Shown one piece after another: positions 22,542 through 33,968 of a stretch of 64,000 nt of DNA (its first letter is position 1; each line of letters begins with the position of its first letter). The position numbers and the translations under genes are program-made. Under the pieces are notes generated by a model. That model was given only the letters and a program-made list of their open reading frames with translations, did no database searches and was not told the origin of the DNA. The DNA comes from Anisodus tanguticus (lineage: Eukaryota > Streptophyta > Magnoliopsida > Solanales > Solanaceae), in the NCBI GenBank assembly GCA_034509755.1, contig CM067543.1, positions 16,802,954 through 16,866,953 on the forward strand, written 5' to 3'.

Positions 22542-23246
22542 ACTGCCCAACAGCATTTTTTTAGGCCCAATCCAGTTTGGCCCAGTGGTTCTCGCCCCAG
22601 TTCTGGGCCGGGACAGAAACCCGATGTAATTGAACCCCAGCCCCCTCAGGCCCATCATGCAGCGGGCCCCACTCCTTCCGACATTGAAGCCACGATGCAC
22701 ACGCTTGGAATAAATCCTTCGGACCCAAATTGGTACATGGACACCGGCGCCACTACTCACATGACGTTCGACTTAGGTACTCTCTCATCTTATTCTAATT
22801 TGAGCAACAATTGTGGTATAATTGTTGGTAATGGTAATTCTATTTCAATTCATGGTTATGGTCAGAAAATATTGTCTTCCTCCCATCCACCCTTTATTTT
22901 GAAAAATACCATTCACGCTCCAAAATTGATTAAAAATTTGGTGTCTATCCAAAAATTCAACACTGATAATTCCGTGTCTATAGAATTTGATCCATTTGGT
23001 TTTTCGGTGAAGGATTTAAAAATGGGAAGTCCTCTCATGAGGTGTGATAATAGGGGTGATCTTTATCCTATCACGCCACATTCTGGTTTCTCGAGTCACG
23101 CAATGCCATCCACTTTTGCCGCTCTGGCTCCTTCCTTGTGGCATGCTCGTCTAGGTCATCCGGGATCATCTATTTTGTCTTCCTTAGATAAAAACAATTT
23201 TATTTCTTGTAAGAGTGTGCGTAGTACTCCGAATTGTCAATCTTAA
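22542..23246 (+). pseudogene. C2 protease and pre-integrase domain
   Basis: In the same frame as gag. Protease reads NWYMDTGATTHMT (about 22,730), the active-site DTG being intact, followed by IIVGNGNSISIHGYG and NLVSIQKFNTDN, all usual for copia aspartic proteases that cut the polyprotein. The GAG-pre-integrase domain has LWHARLGHPGS. The frame hits TAA at 23,244 within the zinc-ligand block: the expected C-x2-C-x-GKH segment is reduced to NCQS, so part of the knuckle is deleted. The region up to 22,700 is a Pro-rich linker after a TAG. Confidence 0.85.
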
Positions 23247-23289
23247 AAAATAGTTACGTTGCCATTTGTAGACTCCAATTCTCATACTT

Positions 23290-24060
23290 TAATTCCATTT
23301 GATATTATTCATAGTGATTTATGGACGTCTCCTGTTCTTAGTTCTTTGGGTCATCGGTATTATGTTCTCTTTTTAATGATTATTCTAAGTTTTTATGGAC
23401 TTTTCCGATAGCGAAAAAATCCCAAATTTTTTTCATCTTCTTAAAATTTAGAGTATTCATTAGAACCCAATTCGAACGGGAAATAAAAAATATTCAATGT
23501 GATAATGGCAAAGTGTATGACAATAGGTTGTTTCGGGAATTCTATGCTAATAATAGAATCAATTTTCATTTTTCTTGTCCTCATACTTCTTCACAAAATG
23601 GGAAAGCCGAACGCAAAATTCATACCATTAATAACATTGTCCGAACTTTATTGATTCATGCTTCCGTACCCCCATTTTTTTGGCATCATGCTCTACAAAT
23701 GGCAGCATATCTCCTTAACATAATTCCTTCCAAAGGTTTGACATATTCTTCCCCCTTCACATTCTATATAATAAAACCCCTTCGTATTCACATCTTAGGG
23801 TCTTTGGGTGTTTGTGTTATCCGCTATTTCCGTCCACCACAATTAACAAACTTCAGGCCCGGTCTACTCCATGTGTGTTTTTGGATTTTTTGTCTAATCA
23901 TCGTGGTTACAAACGATTTGATTTATCCTCTAATAGAATCATCATTAGTCGTCGTGTCATTTTTTATGAATCCCAATTTTTATTTGCTAAAGTGAGTAAT
24001 CTCGTGCCTAGTTCGTATAATTTTTTGGATGATGGTATATCCTCGTATATTATTCACCAT
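23290..24060 (+). pseudogene. C2 integrase
   Basis: The core reads IIHSDLWTSP (first Asp, about 23,310), IQCDNGKVYDN (second Asp, about 23,500) and SQNGKAERKIH (Glu, about 23,600), so the full DDE triad is present. The frame is open from 23,513 to 23,805 (HASVPPFFWHHALQMAAYLLN); a frame change near 23,800 leads to STPCVFLDFLSNHRGYKRFDL and IIISRRVIFYESQF in 23,812-24,050. The loss of frame at 23,390 and 23,800 disables it. Confidence 0.85.
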
Positions 24061-24340
24061 TTTTCGGACATGTACCGTACCCAAAAACTCCAGCGGGCCC
24101 ACTGCCCGCTGGTCCCACTGGTCCGTCACAGCCCTCTCTGCCCAGTTTTGTCACTGGGCCAGTTTCAGCAATTGGGCCAGTCCAGCCCAATACTGGAATT
24201 GGTCAAGTTCCTACATCCCCCACTATTTCTGCTTCCCGAAATGGGCCAGTAGGCCCACTACCTGCTGGCCAGTCCATACCGAGTCTAGAAACTTCCCAAA
24301 TTTCCCCCAATCCTTCCCCGAGTCATAGACCAGTCACTCA
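24061..24340 (+). pseudogene. C2 integrase-RT linker
   Basis: This is a low-complexity CCCACTG/GGGCCAGT-rich segment. In one frame it encodes Gly/Pro-type repeats, as expected of the variable linker in copia polyproteins. GC content is clearly higher than around it. No domain is recognised. Confidence 0.5.
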
Positions 24341-25956
24341 TACTCAACAGGGTATTTTTAAACCTAAAAGACATTTTAATTTACATTCTAATACTCTTAA
24401 ATCACCCTTACCCCAATCATGTGTCTGCATTAAATGACCCGAATTGGAAAATTGCTATGACCAATGAATATAATGCTCTTATTGATAATAAGATGTGGAG
24501 TTGGTGCCCCGTCCATCTGGTATTAATATTTATTAGGTCTATGTGAATTTTTGCTCATAAGGACAATTCAGACGGTTCGTTTGCACGGCATAAGGCTCGG
24601 CTTGTGGGTGATGGTAAGACTCAGCAGGTTGGTGTGGACTATGGTGAGACGTTTAGTCCTGTGGTCAAACTGACTACCATTCGCAATGTGCTCTTCTTGG
24701 CTCTTTCGAAAGCATGGCCCATTCATCAGTTAGATGTGAAAAATGCTTTCTTACACGGTGATCTCAAGGAAACAATCTATATGCATCAGCCCTTGGGGTT
24801 TAGGGATCCCAAACATCCTCATCATGTCTGTTTGTTGAAGAAGTCCTTATATGGGCTTAAGTAGTCTCCTCGAGCCTAGTATAAGAGGTTTGCTGACTAT
24901 ATTTTGACTATTGGGTTCACACACAGCAGGTTAGATAAATCCTTGTTCATCTATCATCGTGGTTCGTCCTTAGCCTATATACTGTTATATGTGGATGATA
25001 TTATTTTAACTATCTCTTTCGATGCCTTACGCCAGTCTATCATGACAATGCTCAGCTCTGAGTTTGCTATGAAAGACTTGGGGCCCTTGAGTTATTTTTT
25101 GGGGATTGTTGTCACTCGTCATGCAGGTGGGTTGTTCTTATCCCAGCGGAAGTATGCAACTGAGATCATTGAGAGGGATGGAATGTCATCTTGTAAGTCC
25201 ACTTCCACTCCAGTTGATACTAAGCCCAAACTTCGGGATGCGGCTAGTGCACCGTACGAGGATTCGACCTGCTATCGCAGTCTTGTAGGAGCCCTTCAGT
25301 ATCTTACATTCACGAGACCAGATATTATGTATGCCGTATAGCAGGTGTGTTTGTTTATGCATGATCCCATAGTTGAGCACATGAATGCGCTCAAACGCAT
25401 CCTTCGGTATATTCAGACTACACTTGACTATGTCTTGCATTTATATCGTTCATCAACGTCAACATTTGTCTTGTATACAGATGCTGATTGGGGTGGCTGT
25501 CCGGACACCAGACGGTCTACGTCTGGCTATTGTATGTTTCTTGAAAATAACTTGGTCTCCTGGTCTGCGAAGCATCAGTCGACTTTATCCCGTTCCAGTG
25601 CAGAAGCTGAGTATCGAGTGTTAGCTAATGTGGTCTCTGAGTCATGTTGGTTACGTAATTTGTTGTTAAAGCTTCATTGTCCTATTCAGAAAGCGACCTT
25701 GGTGTATTGTGATAATATTAGTGACATCTACCTTTCTGGTAATCCGGTTCAGCACCAACGCACTAAACATATGGAGATGGACATTCACTTTATTCGCGAA
25801 AAGGTTGCTCGTGGTCAAGTTCGCGTCTGCCATGTCCCGTCCAGGTATCAAATTGCCGACATCTTTACAAAGGGTCTTTCCTCGGTCCTTTTTGAAGATT
25901 TTAGAGACAGTCTCAGCGTTCGAAGACCGCCTGCTATGACTGCAGGGGTGTGTTAA
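24341..25956 (+). pseudogene. C2 reverse transcriptase / RNase H
   Basis: From ALNDPNWKIAMTNEYNALI (24,430) the RT continues in one frame from 24,595: HKARLV, GVDYGETFSPVVKLTTIR, QLDVKNAFLHGD (first catalytic Asp), LLYVDDIIL (YVDD, about 24,990), FAMKDLGPLSYFLGI and GALQYLTFTRPDIMYAV. RNase H follows: [20 protein letters not shown] (Asp), RSSAEAEYR (Glu) and VYCDN (Asp), then NPVQHQRTKHMEMD and ADIFTKGL. It ends at the polypurine tract TGCAGGGGTG. All catalytic residues are present. The breaks in the later part are three TAG codons (24,862; 24,877; 25,339), in positions where homologues have Gln, Trp and Gln. The enzyme would copy element RNA into cDNA. Confidence 0.9.
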
Positions 25957-26198
25957 ATATACATACTATATCGTGATATACACTTAAGGTATATCACGGT
26001 TTTGGTCCAAAATCAATCTATGTATTACCTTAGTTTATGTATATTGTTTTAGTGTAATAATTAATTTTGTACACTTAGCATAATACTTGTATTACCATAA
26101 TTTTATAGTTAGTGTCCAAGTAGAATAAGGTTTTAAGAGTAGAATAGGAAGAAGATTCTCATGTTATGGAATTATATAAATTGTATATATACTCATTT
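25951..26198 (+). repeat. C2 3' LTR, end eroded
   Basis: It begins TGTTAAATATACAT after the polypurine tract. It matches the 5' LTR to TATATACTCATT at about 26,195, and then the two differ; the last 40-50 bases may be rearranged (possible end near 26,250). Confidence 0.8.
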
Positions 26199-26355
26199 CA
26201 GATCTTTATATTTTGATTCAATACAATGCATTAATCAATCATGAAGGGTTTCTTGTGGTGAGAATATTCGACACCCAAAATTGTATTTAAAATTTCTTTC
26301 TAAAGATAAGTATCAATAATTTAGTACATGTACATGATATGAGGCGTGACTTACT

Positions 26356-28146
26356 GGGTCATTCACACAAATGCCCTCATTTTGGGGTGGTCTTTAATTT
26401 TTGTACTTCATCATTTTTTAGCGCGGTATAATTTAGGTTTCAAAAGACATACTTTATGTTTAACTTCGACATATGTAATATAGAATTCACACAATTTATG
26501 TCTGCCAAGGCAAAACTTTCAACACTCTATATAATCTAAAAAATGACATAATTTTAGATTTCGCTTGGCATAGTTTACGTTTAACTTCGGCATATGTATC
26601 ATAACATTCACACAGGTTATGACAAACAAGGAAAAAATTTTACCACTCAACATAATCTGAAAAATACTATAAAATTTTGTCGCATAACTTAATTCCTAAA
26701 GAATTTATGTCGAGCGAAGCAAAAATTAAGTTTTTGAAGATAAAAATATTACAGAGATGCCTTGTGAAGCAGGTCTGGATATTTTCATTAAATAAGTTAG
26801 AAGGTAAAAATTAAAGACTAGTGTTTTGAAGGGCGATCTGTGCGCGACCTTCAGAATTTTGATTTTTTTTTTTAAAAAAAAAAAGAAAAACTCGCAAGTA
26901 TTTTCTCCTGGAAAATGCCACTCCTAAACAAATAAAGTCCTACTATCGTCTTTCGAAATTTGGTGTGCTTTCTTAAAATAAATTGTTTTTTCATTTGGAA
27001 GTGCTTTCATAACTCTATCATCCAAAACTATCTCAGTGCATTCATAGTCTAATAATCAATGTTCAAATGTAATAAAATTATAGTTCTTTCTTTAACAGTC
27101 ATGTCAAAACCACAACAAACTAATTCGGGCTGGCTTCTTGGGAAGCCCATTCCCACCGCGCTCACGGCTCGGCTGGAATTCAGCAAGTAGGAAAAGTACT
27201 TTTATGTCCAAATTTATATGATACTTTTTTCTTTTTAATCAGTTCCAAAAAAAATAATATCTTTATATATTTAATAACAATGTAACATTTTAAATTTCTC
27301 ATTTTATCCTTAATGAAATTATTTATAACCACATATTTCTCAATGCATTATTTTAGACCACAAATTTTAAAAATCTTTCATTTTTTTTTAAACTTCATAT
27401 TGAGTCAACCACCTTCATATAAAATGGTACAGAGGGAGTAACGGTTTTGATTTTCTGTTTTAAGCAGCAACATTTCAAATCTAACATTGACAAACAGACC
27501 ATTATAAATGGGCTAATGGGCTAAGCCAGTCAGCGAAGCCACTGATAGCCCAAACATAGAACGTCAAGGCTGGAAACTCCGATTTATAAATTTTTGCACA
27601 GATTTTCTTCAAACGTACTGGTCTTTCATTTTAGCCCTCATATTTGTGCTTTTTAATTTTTGGCCCCTCCTACTTATTAATGAAAATATTCGGACCTACT
27701 TTGCAAGACATAATTTCTATAACATTTTGATATTCAAAAACTGAACTTTTGTCTCGCTCGACATAAATTCAGTAGGAATTAAGTTATGTGATATAAATTT
27801 GTAGTATATTTCATATTATGTGGAGTGTTGAAAATTTTGCCTTGTACGGCATAATTTGTGTGGATGTTATGATACATATGCCGAAGTTAAACTTAAATTA
27901 TGCCGAGCGAAATCTAAAATTATGTCATTTTTAATATTATATTGAGCATGTTGGAAGTTTTGTCTTGTCCGGCATAATTTGTGTGGATGTTATGATAAAT
28001 ATGCCGAAGTTAAATATAAATTATGTCTTGCGAAATCTAAATTATGCTGCACGCCAAAAGATATTGAAATATAAAAATTAAAGATTACAAATTTAAGAGG
28101 GAAATTAAAGACCACCCAGAAATGAGAGCATTTGTGCGAATGACCC
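26356..28146. mobile_element. 1.8-kb foldback element
   Basis: The left arm 26,356-26,844 and right arm 27,596-28,146 are inverted copies. The outer ends are GGGTCATTCACACAAATGCCC and, reversed, GGGTCATTCGCACAAATGCTC. Deeper blocks such as TTAACTTCGGCATATGTATC and ATTTATGTCGAGCGA match as well. The right arm contains a 123-bp internal direct repeat (27,851 and 27,974). The 751-bp loop holds a Stowaway MITE and no coding frame. A target duplication is not obvious. Confidence 0.8.
27197..27440. mobile_element. Stowaway-type MITE
   Basis: The right end GGTACAGAGGGAGTA is the classic Stowaway terminus with a TA target dinucleotide. The inner sequence (TTGAGTCAACC, AAACTTCATATTG, TGGTCTAAAATAA read in reverse, ATTTATATGATAC) follows the common Solanaceae Stowaway layout. 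The left terminus (TACTTTTATGTCC) is eroded. Confidence 0.75.
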
Positions 28147-29117
28147 TCTGAATTACAGCTATTGGGCTTTATTGAAGTAGGCCTGGTCCAACTTTTTCTC
28201 TAAAACAAAATTGTATAAAAGAAGATTAGAAAAGTCATTTAATCAAAAGCAGTAGTTGAAAAAAAGTAATAATAACAGTAAGAATATATATAAACAAAGT
28301 GAGAATTTTATGTTCTCACAATTAAATTATTTTCCATGTGGGTGGAATGAGCTTTGACATTGTAGCTACTACAAATATTTTATTTATAAATTTCTCTTAT
28401 ATATTGACGTTGTTGAGGTGTCGGGCATAATTGGTGATATGTAATTTTCATTTATAAAAGAATGGATTAAAAAACGTAAACTAATATTCGTCAATCATGA
28501 AACGGAAAAACATCATAGGGTCATATTTGTAGGAATAAATCTTGTATGAAATATTCTTGTTGGTGGAAATCATCGTATAATCCAATCAAAGGTGAGTGTT
28601 AGCATTAAATATAGAGTATTAAACAATTATATATCTTAATTTGGAAATTCCGAGAGCTCATCCCTTATCAATGTGTCAATGGACTTTCTTGTAAGTAATT
28701 TTTTTTATCTATGCATTTGACAAATACTAAAAATGCTTATATGTTAAGTGCTTATAAGTCAATTAGTCATTTTCAAACTTAAAAGCATTTTTAGTTTGAT
28801 CAATATTTATACAACTTAATCCTTAATATCTTTTGTAACCTCCAAAATCCTATTTCTAAAACATAATTTTTAATTATTTCTATATTCTATTTTCGTCATT
28901 CATCATTTTTAGGTAATAATTAGTTACTTATATATATATATATATATATATCAACATCTTTTACCTGACACATTAACTACTCATTATCAGTTTCAATATT
29001 TGTATTCAAACACGTAACTACTAATTATTTATAAAATTAACTTCAACACATAAAAGTAATTTTTAACATTAGATGCTTATCAATTACTTTTAGTTAACTA
29101 ACTCAAGTAGTCTCTAA
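28147..29117. other. AT-rich intergenic DNA
   Basis: No gene is recognised. There is a (TA)n microsatellite at 28,931-28,952. Confidence 0.55.
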
Positions 29118-29244
29118 GTAGGTGTTCAACCATAAGATTTGGGACTCCAATTTCAAATTTTTTATTTGGAATCAATATTTGTTTTGATTTGGAGGTTGTG
29201 GCGGACATGTATTAAGGTAGAAGGTTAGTAGGTATCAAAACGTC

Positions 29245-29573
29245 GTCTTGTGTATCCTTCCGTACTATCAAGAGTAGTAGTAAACTCGAGTACTCTCTTG
29301 TACTGGATTACAGTATTAGTTTGTTGCAGTTATTGTTACTTTTCTTCATCATGCGTATTTATTGTATTTTGCCTTGGTTTCTTTACTTTTGTCAATTTTT
29401 GTCTGACATTCTTTGTTGTGCTTTCTCGTGAGTCGAGAGTCTTTCGAAAACAGTCTCTCTACCTCCCAAGATAAGGGTGAGGTCTGCGTACACTATATCC
29501 TCCCCATACCCCACTTGTGGGATTATACTCGGTATGTTGTTGTTGTTGTTATTATTGTTGTTATTGTTGTTGT
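29245..29573 (+). mobile_element. TS-type SINE with (TTG)n tail
   Basis: The 3' part contains GTCGAGAGTCTTTCG, AACAGTCTCTCTACCTCCC, GGTGAGGTCTGCGTACACT and CCCACTTGTGGGATTATAC, ending in GTATGTTGTTGTTGTTG. This is the typical tail of the TS SINE known from tobacco and relatives. The 5' border is uncertain, and no clear polymerase III A/B boxes are readable in the diverged left part. Confidence 0.7.
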
Positions 29574-30372
29574 TTGTTTATGATATCTACACAAAATTTC
29601 AACTTCAACTTCAAATCATGATTTCATATTTTAAAGTCTTCAAAAAGTAGAATTTCAAATTTCAAGATGTGATTTAAATTTTTTAAAATGTAAAACTTGA
29701 CCCATAAGCTTATATTTTATAAAAAAAAAAAGACCCATAAGAATATCTACCAACCATGTTTACTTTTACCAACCATATTTATATTTACTCTGATTGGAAA
29801 ATGCATGTTCGACGTGAAGAGATTGTATGTAACATGTGGGATGATTATCTTGAAGAGTAGTGACACTACAACTCTTGTTCAATTTTCATTTATTGAAGTA
29901 AAGTACGATAAAAAATGTCGTACTTTTACAAAGGGCTTCTGGTACCGTATTATACTTTGTTATGAACTATGCTTTGTTCATTTTGTAAGATTGTATAAGA
30001 ATTTGAAAAGTTTTGATAGTTTTCACAAATTATAGGGTTTCTATGTTTATGAGAAAAAATACAACTTAAGAAATTAGAATTGCATGTTCAAACAAAAATT
30101 CAGTTTCAAATCAATCTGATTTTAAATTACTGATTCAAAATCATAATTTCAAATCATGTCCAAACGGGCCTTAAATCACAGTCACTTCCTTCCAACTTCC
30201 TGCGAAGAGAAGGTCAAAAAACAAAAAAAAATTATAATGCAATTGGACAAAATATGTTATCATAGTTTAACAATTAAAGACATATATTGATATTACTTTG
30301 TAATTTTTAGGCTACATAATTATTAGGATAGTAATTATACAATTAAGTGATTAACATCATAGTATTCAAAAT
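29574..30372. other. AT-rich intergenic DNA, possible transposon end
   Basis: The frame 29,697-30,035 (112 codons) has no recognisable motif and a Lys/Phe/Tyr composition expected from AT-rich noncoding DNA. Near 30,135-30,172, TTTCAAATCATGTCCAAACGGGCCTT looks like a hAT-MITE end; a weak partner may lie at 29,119. Confidence 0.45.
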
Positions 30373-30715
30373 TGTAAGGAATAGATTTTGGGCTAACTCA
30401 ACCCCAAAAGCTAGCTTGAAGGGAGGAGTATTGCCTAAACCATATAAGGAGACCAATGACCACTTATCTCACCAATGTGGGAGAACTCAACACCCCGCCT
30501 CACGCCCAGGACTGGACACCTGAAGCGTGGACAATATAAGAGGGGAGCCCAACATCAGAAACAAAGAATTGGAATGAGCCTGACTCTGATACCGTGTAAA
30601 GAATGGATCTTGGGCTTAATTGAACCTCAAAAGCTAGCTTGAAGGGATGAGGATTGCCCAAGCCATATAAGGAGACCAAAAATCACTTATCTCACCGATG
30701 TGGGAGAACTCAACA
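30373..30715 (-). mobile_element. TRIM: terminal-repeat retrotransposon in miniature
   Basis: Direct repeats 30,373-30,492 and 30,595-30,715 (120 and 121 bp) enclose only 102 bp. Read on the minus strand, each LTR starts TGTTGAGTTCTCCC and ends TTACA. The 5' LTR is followed at 30,594 by CGGTATCAGAGTC, a tRNA-iMet-type PBS, and the 3' LTR is preceded by GAGGCGGGG, a polypurine tract. There is no coding capacity. Right flank GTAAT and left flank AAAAT are not a perfect target duplication. The whole is 343 bp, within the TRIM size range. Confidence 0.9.
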
Positions 30716-32162
30716 GTAATGATATGTGTGTTTGTCATAATGCAATTGTGGTGTAATTTTCATTATCAGTTTGATTTAACAAGTGTAGTTACATAATTTA
30801 ATCCTCTTTTATTTTATATAAAAACTAATTGTAAAAATCAAAGAACCTTTTTATGTTATAAAATATAAGTGTGTATAAAAAGAATAATAAGAATGCAAAA
30901 CGAAAGAATTTGAGAAGCCATCTACTAATTATATCATGTAATTATCGCTAATTCTTTACCCTGATGATAATTGGATAATTGTAATTATTCACTCTCAATT
31001 ACACTTAATTCCATGCTAACAAAATAATTACTTAGCCAATAAATAAATCAACTTGTGTAATTTTACCCAAATTCAATTTGAATGGTAACCTTCCAAACAA
31101 TAATTATAGTTGGGTATCTATCAAAGTGGGACTCTTTTTATTTCCTATTGATTTTTTATTATTGAAAACAATATTGCATATCTTTTTACTCTTAAAATAA
31201 CAAAACAATCTCATTCTCTCTAAAAATAAAGTATAAATTAGGTTGTCTTATACTTCTGCTAAAGGGTATTGGTTGGACTAAATCTCCACAAGCAAAAGCG
31301 TTTATGTAGGCCTCGTGCAATATTCTGATAATTAGAAGCCGCAAATTCATCAGGGGAAAGGGTGCCTTCTAATTTTGAATAAAATAACTAGGTTTAACTA
31401 ACAATTCATAAATATATATCGGTTAAGGTTTCATTTTAACGTAAATATTAGGTGTTGTGGCCAATTTTAATATGGTAATTATAGTTTAGCCACTATTTTA
31501 AATGTTATTGAGAAATAACCAGTTATTTGTTAAAATTTGGGTTAACTACATTAAATACCTCTTTAATATGATTTATTTTTTGATACATTTCCTGTATTTG
31601 AAATCAAACACTTATACCCCATGTATTATGAAATTATACACTTACCCCCTAAAGATATATCCATAACTAAGTATATTAAAATATAACTATTAAAAAGCAA
31701 ATTAAAATTATCAATAAAAAATTCATAATTTTTTTATTTTTCTATGGATTTGAAAAAGAGAATAAATGCTTTTGTTGAAAATCCTTATTCACACCTTTGA
31801 TTAAAAAAGAGAATAAACACTTTTCCAAATTCTTAAATAAGAAATGAAGACAAATTACATAATAAGATGATTAGATTTTTTACGTATTTGAAAACATACT
31901 TTTATTTTTTGGAACTCTTAAATATAATAACGCTATCCCTACTTTTCCGAAAGAAAATTAAATCTTTTATTTAATAGACATTCTATACAAATGAAATTTC
32001 ATCTAACTAACTAAATTTAATTTTGAAGCGGAAGAATAAGTAAACAAACTAAAATAAATATATATATATATATATATAAATATCATAATTAAATAAAATA
32101 AAACAACATGCATAATTAAAGTGCAAGAAAGCTGAGAGAAATTAGCTAGACGACCCTTTTAA
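30716..32162. other. AT-rich intergenic DNA, no gene seen
   Basis: It is very AT-rich. There is a (TA)n run at 32,049-32,070. No frame with protein-like composition is present. Confidence 0.55.
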
Positions 32163-32379
32163 GAGGGTTTGGATTGACTTTTTAATAGTGACTTATAAAC
32201 TAAAAGCTAAAAGTCATAAGTTGATTTGACCAATTTTTTGACTTTTGGTTTATTTTTATACTTTTTTAGTACAAAAATAAGTGTTTCAAAATAATTTTTA
32301 TCTTATCCAAACACCTTAAAAGTAGATTAAAGCTTAAAAGCAAAAACAACACTTAAAATAAGTCAATCAAAACACCCTC
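32163..32379. mobile_element. Tourist/PIF-type MITE (217 bp)
   Basis: The terminal inverted repeats are GAGGGTTTGGATTGACTT and, reversed, GAGGGTGTTTTGATTGACTT. It is flanked by TAA on both sides (32,160-32,162 and 32,380-32,382), the 3-bp target type of PIF/Harbinger elements. The interior is AT-rich with AAAGCTAAAAG/TTAAAGCTTAAAAG phrases and no coding frame. Confidence 0.8.
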
Positions 32380-32382
32380 TAA

Positions 32383-32684
32383 GTCTCAATTTAACGGACT
32401 GTATCTCATTTTCTCTCTTTATTTTGGCGCCTGAAATTGTTAACTGGTTTATTAAATGTGTTGCGGGTCCCTACATTCCACTATTGCCTTTAGAAGCTCA
32501 ATTTTTTCGTCAAAACTGAAGGATACTCGCTCTCATAGCTTTATTCTTGAGAATCCTAATGAGATAAAATTCTTGTTTTATTTTTCAATTTATTGGAACC
32601 TTAAGCTTGATTTCTTTTGTTTTCTTTTCTTTAAGAATTTGTTCATTTTGTTTCTGATAAACAGTCATTCCGTCTGATACCAAA
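32383..32684 (-). other. Copia leader on minus strand
   Basis: Immediately after the minus-strand LTR, TTTGGTATCAGACGG (32,684-32,670 read in reverse) matches an initiator-Met PBS. About 280 bases of A-rich leader follow and end near the Tourist MITE. No gag can be read. Confidence 0.6.
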
Positions 32685-33941
32685 TGACTACCTTTTGATT
32701 TTAAAAGTTGTTTGTCTCGAAATATATCTTATTTCAACAGATTTTTCTTGTTTGGCTTTATTGTATTGTGTCGAGTTGGACGATAGTGTGTTTCGAGATT
32801 TTTTTTGCCACTTTGAGAGCATTAATCTGTTTTTTGGTTCTTACGAATGTGTTAGGATCAAGCTACTCGTACTTGCTCAAAGAGCTAGGTTCTCAAGGAG
32901 GTAAATTACGAAATATAAAATCAACACAAGAATTTTTATCTGAAAAACTCCTTTCTCAAAGAGACAAAAGTCACGGCATGTCTCTTATAGGAGTTTCCTC
33001 AACTACACTAGTTACAAGCAGTTTAAGGCTTATAAACTTCCTATAACACCTAAGGAACTTTTTTAACAATCCCGTATCTACCCTCTTAATACAATAATCT
33101 CAATGACTGTACCTCGTCAAGAGATCCCATACTACTCGATTACCAACGAACACCTATTACAGAATACCTGCAAAGGTAAATAGATGGAAGCACAATGAAC
33201 CTAAATATTACAAAGAACGAAAGATAAATCTTAATAAGTTTGGTTTTGTATAGTTGGTTCTACTAGAGACTTAGGTGTTGATTGCACTCACTTGATGCCT
33301 CACGTTGAATTCTTGTTGGAATTCTGATTGTGGTTGTGGTTAAGCACCAAAGATTGTTCATGTTATGTTTATATAGAAGTAGTATCCTCTCCTGAATTGT
33401 TGAATCCAACCAAGTTTTGATTTTATTAATTGTACCCAAAAAACAAACCTTGTTTGACTTGGATCTTGCTTCTTTTCTTGAATGCGCGCCGACTATTCTC
33501 TTTCCTACTTCAATGCTTATTTCATGTTTTCAACTTATGGTAAGGATTCCATAAATTTGAACTTCGAATACTCATAGAATAGAAATCACTCACTTTCCAA
33601 TTCTCCTAGTCGGTTATGAAATTGCTTCTCGGCAGTCTCTTATGTTGTGCGGTAAGGATGAATTCCTTTGAGCAATTCCTTTATTGATATGACTACTTCC
33701 CTGACTCCTTTGGAGATCTATTTGGATATCTGGTTTTTCAAATGCCTTACTTATATCTCCCTTGGATGTCATTCAATACATTTCTTGTCAAATCATCAAA
33801 ATATCATTATAAGCTCATAATATTGAGCCAGCAACTACTAAATAATTTATCCCTTTTTCAATGACGATAAACACATAGTAGCTTCATATATCTTCATGTG
33901 CCTTTTGATCAGCTTCTTCAATCTTCTTCAGTTTTGGATCA
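32685..33941 (-). repeat. Copia-type LTR on minus strand
   Basis: Reverse-complemented, it starts TGATCCAAAACTG after a polypurine tract (CAAGGGGGAAGAAT) and ends GTAGTCA before the PBS. It aligns with 3373-4075: TTTTGATGATTTGA, GGGAGATATAAG, GGCGCGCATTCAAG and AAGATCCAAGTCAAACAAGG. It is the best-preserved member of the family seen at 0.3-4 kb. Both PPT and PBS adjoin it. Confidence 0.75.
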
Positions 33942-33968
33942 ATTCTTCCCCCTTGTGCTCAACTTCTT

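Larger units (their letters stand above)
21164..26198 (+). mobile_element. Copia element C2, nearly full length
   Basis: The LTRs are at 21,164-21,448 and 25,951 to about 26,198. Between them, gag, protease, integrase, RT and RNase H are in the standard copia order, mostly in two frames. It is the best-preserved coding element in the window, broken by five TAG codons and several frame changes. No target duplication is visible because the 3' LTR end is blurred. Confidence 0.9.

Noticed and set aside
29697..30035. 112-codon frame rich in Lys, Phe and Tyr
   Set aside because: AT-driven composition with no motif, in an intergenic area beside SINE and MITE remains.
29119..30172. A 1.05-kb hAT element with ends AGGTGTTCAACC and AGGCCCGTTTGGACATG
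   Set aside because: The two ends match only weakly and no 8-bp target duplication is visible; noted but not accepted as an element.
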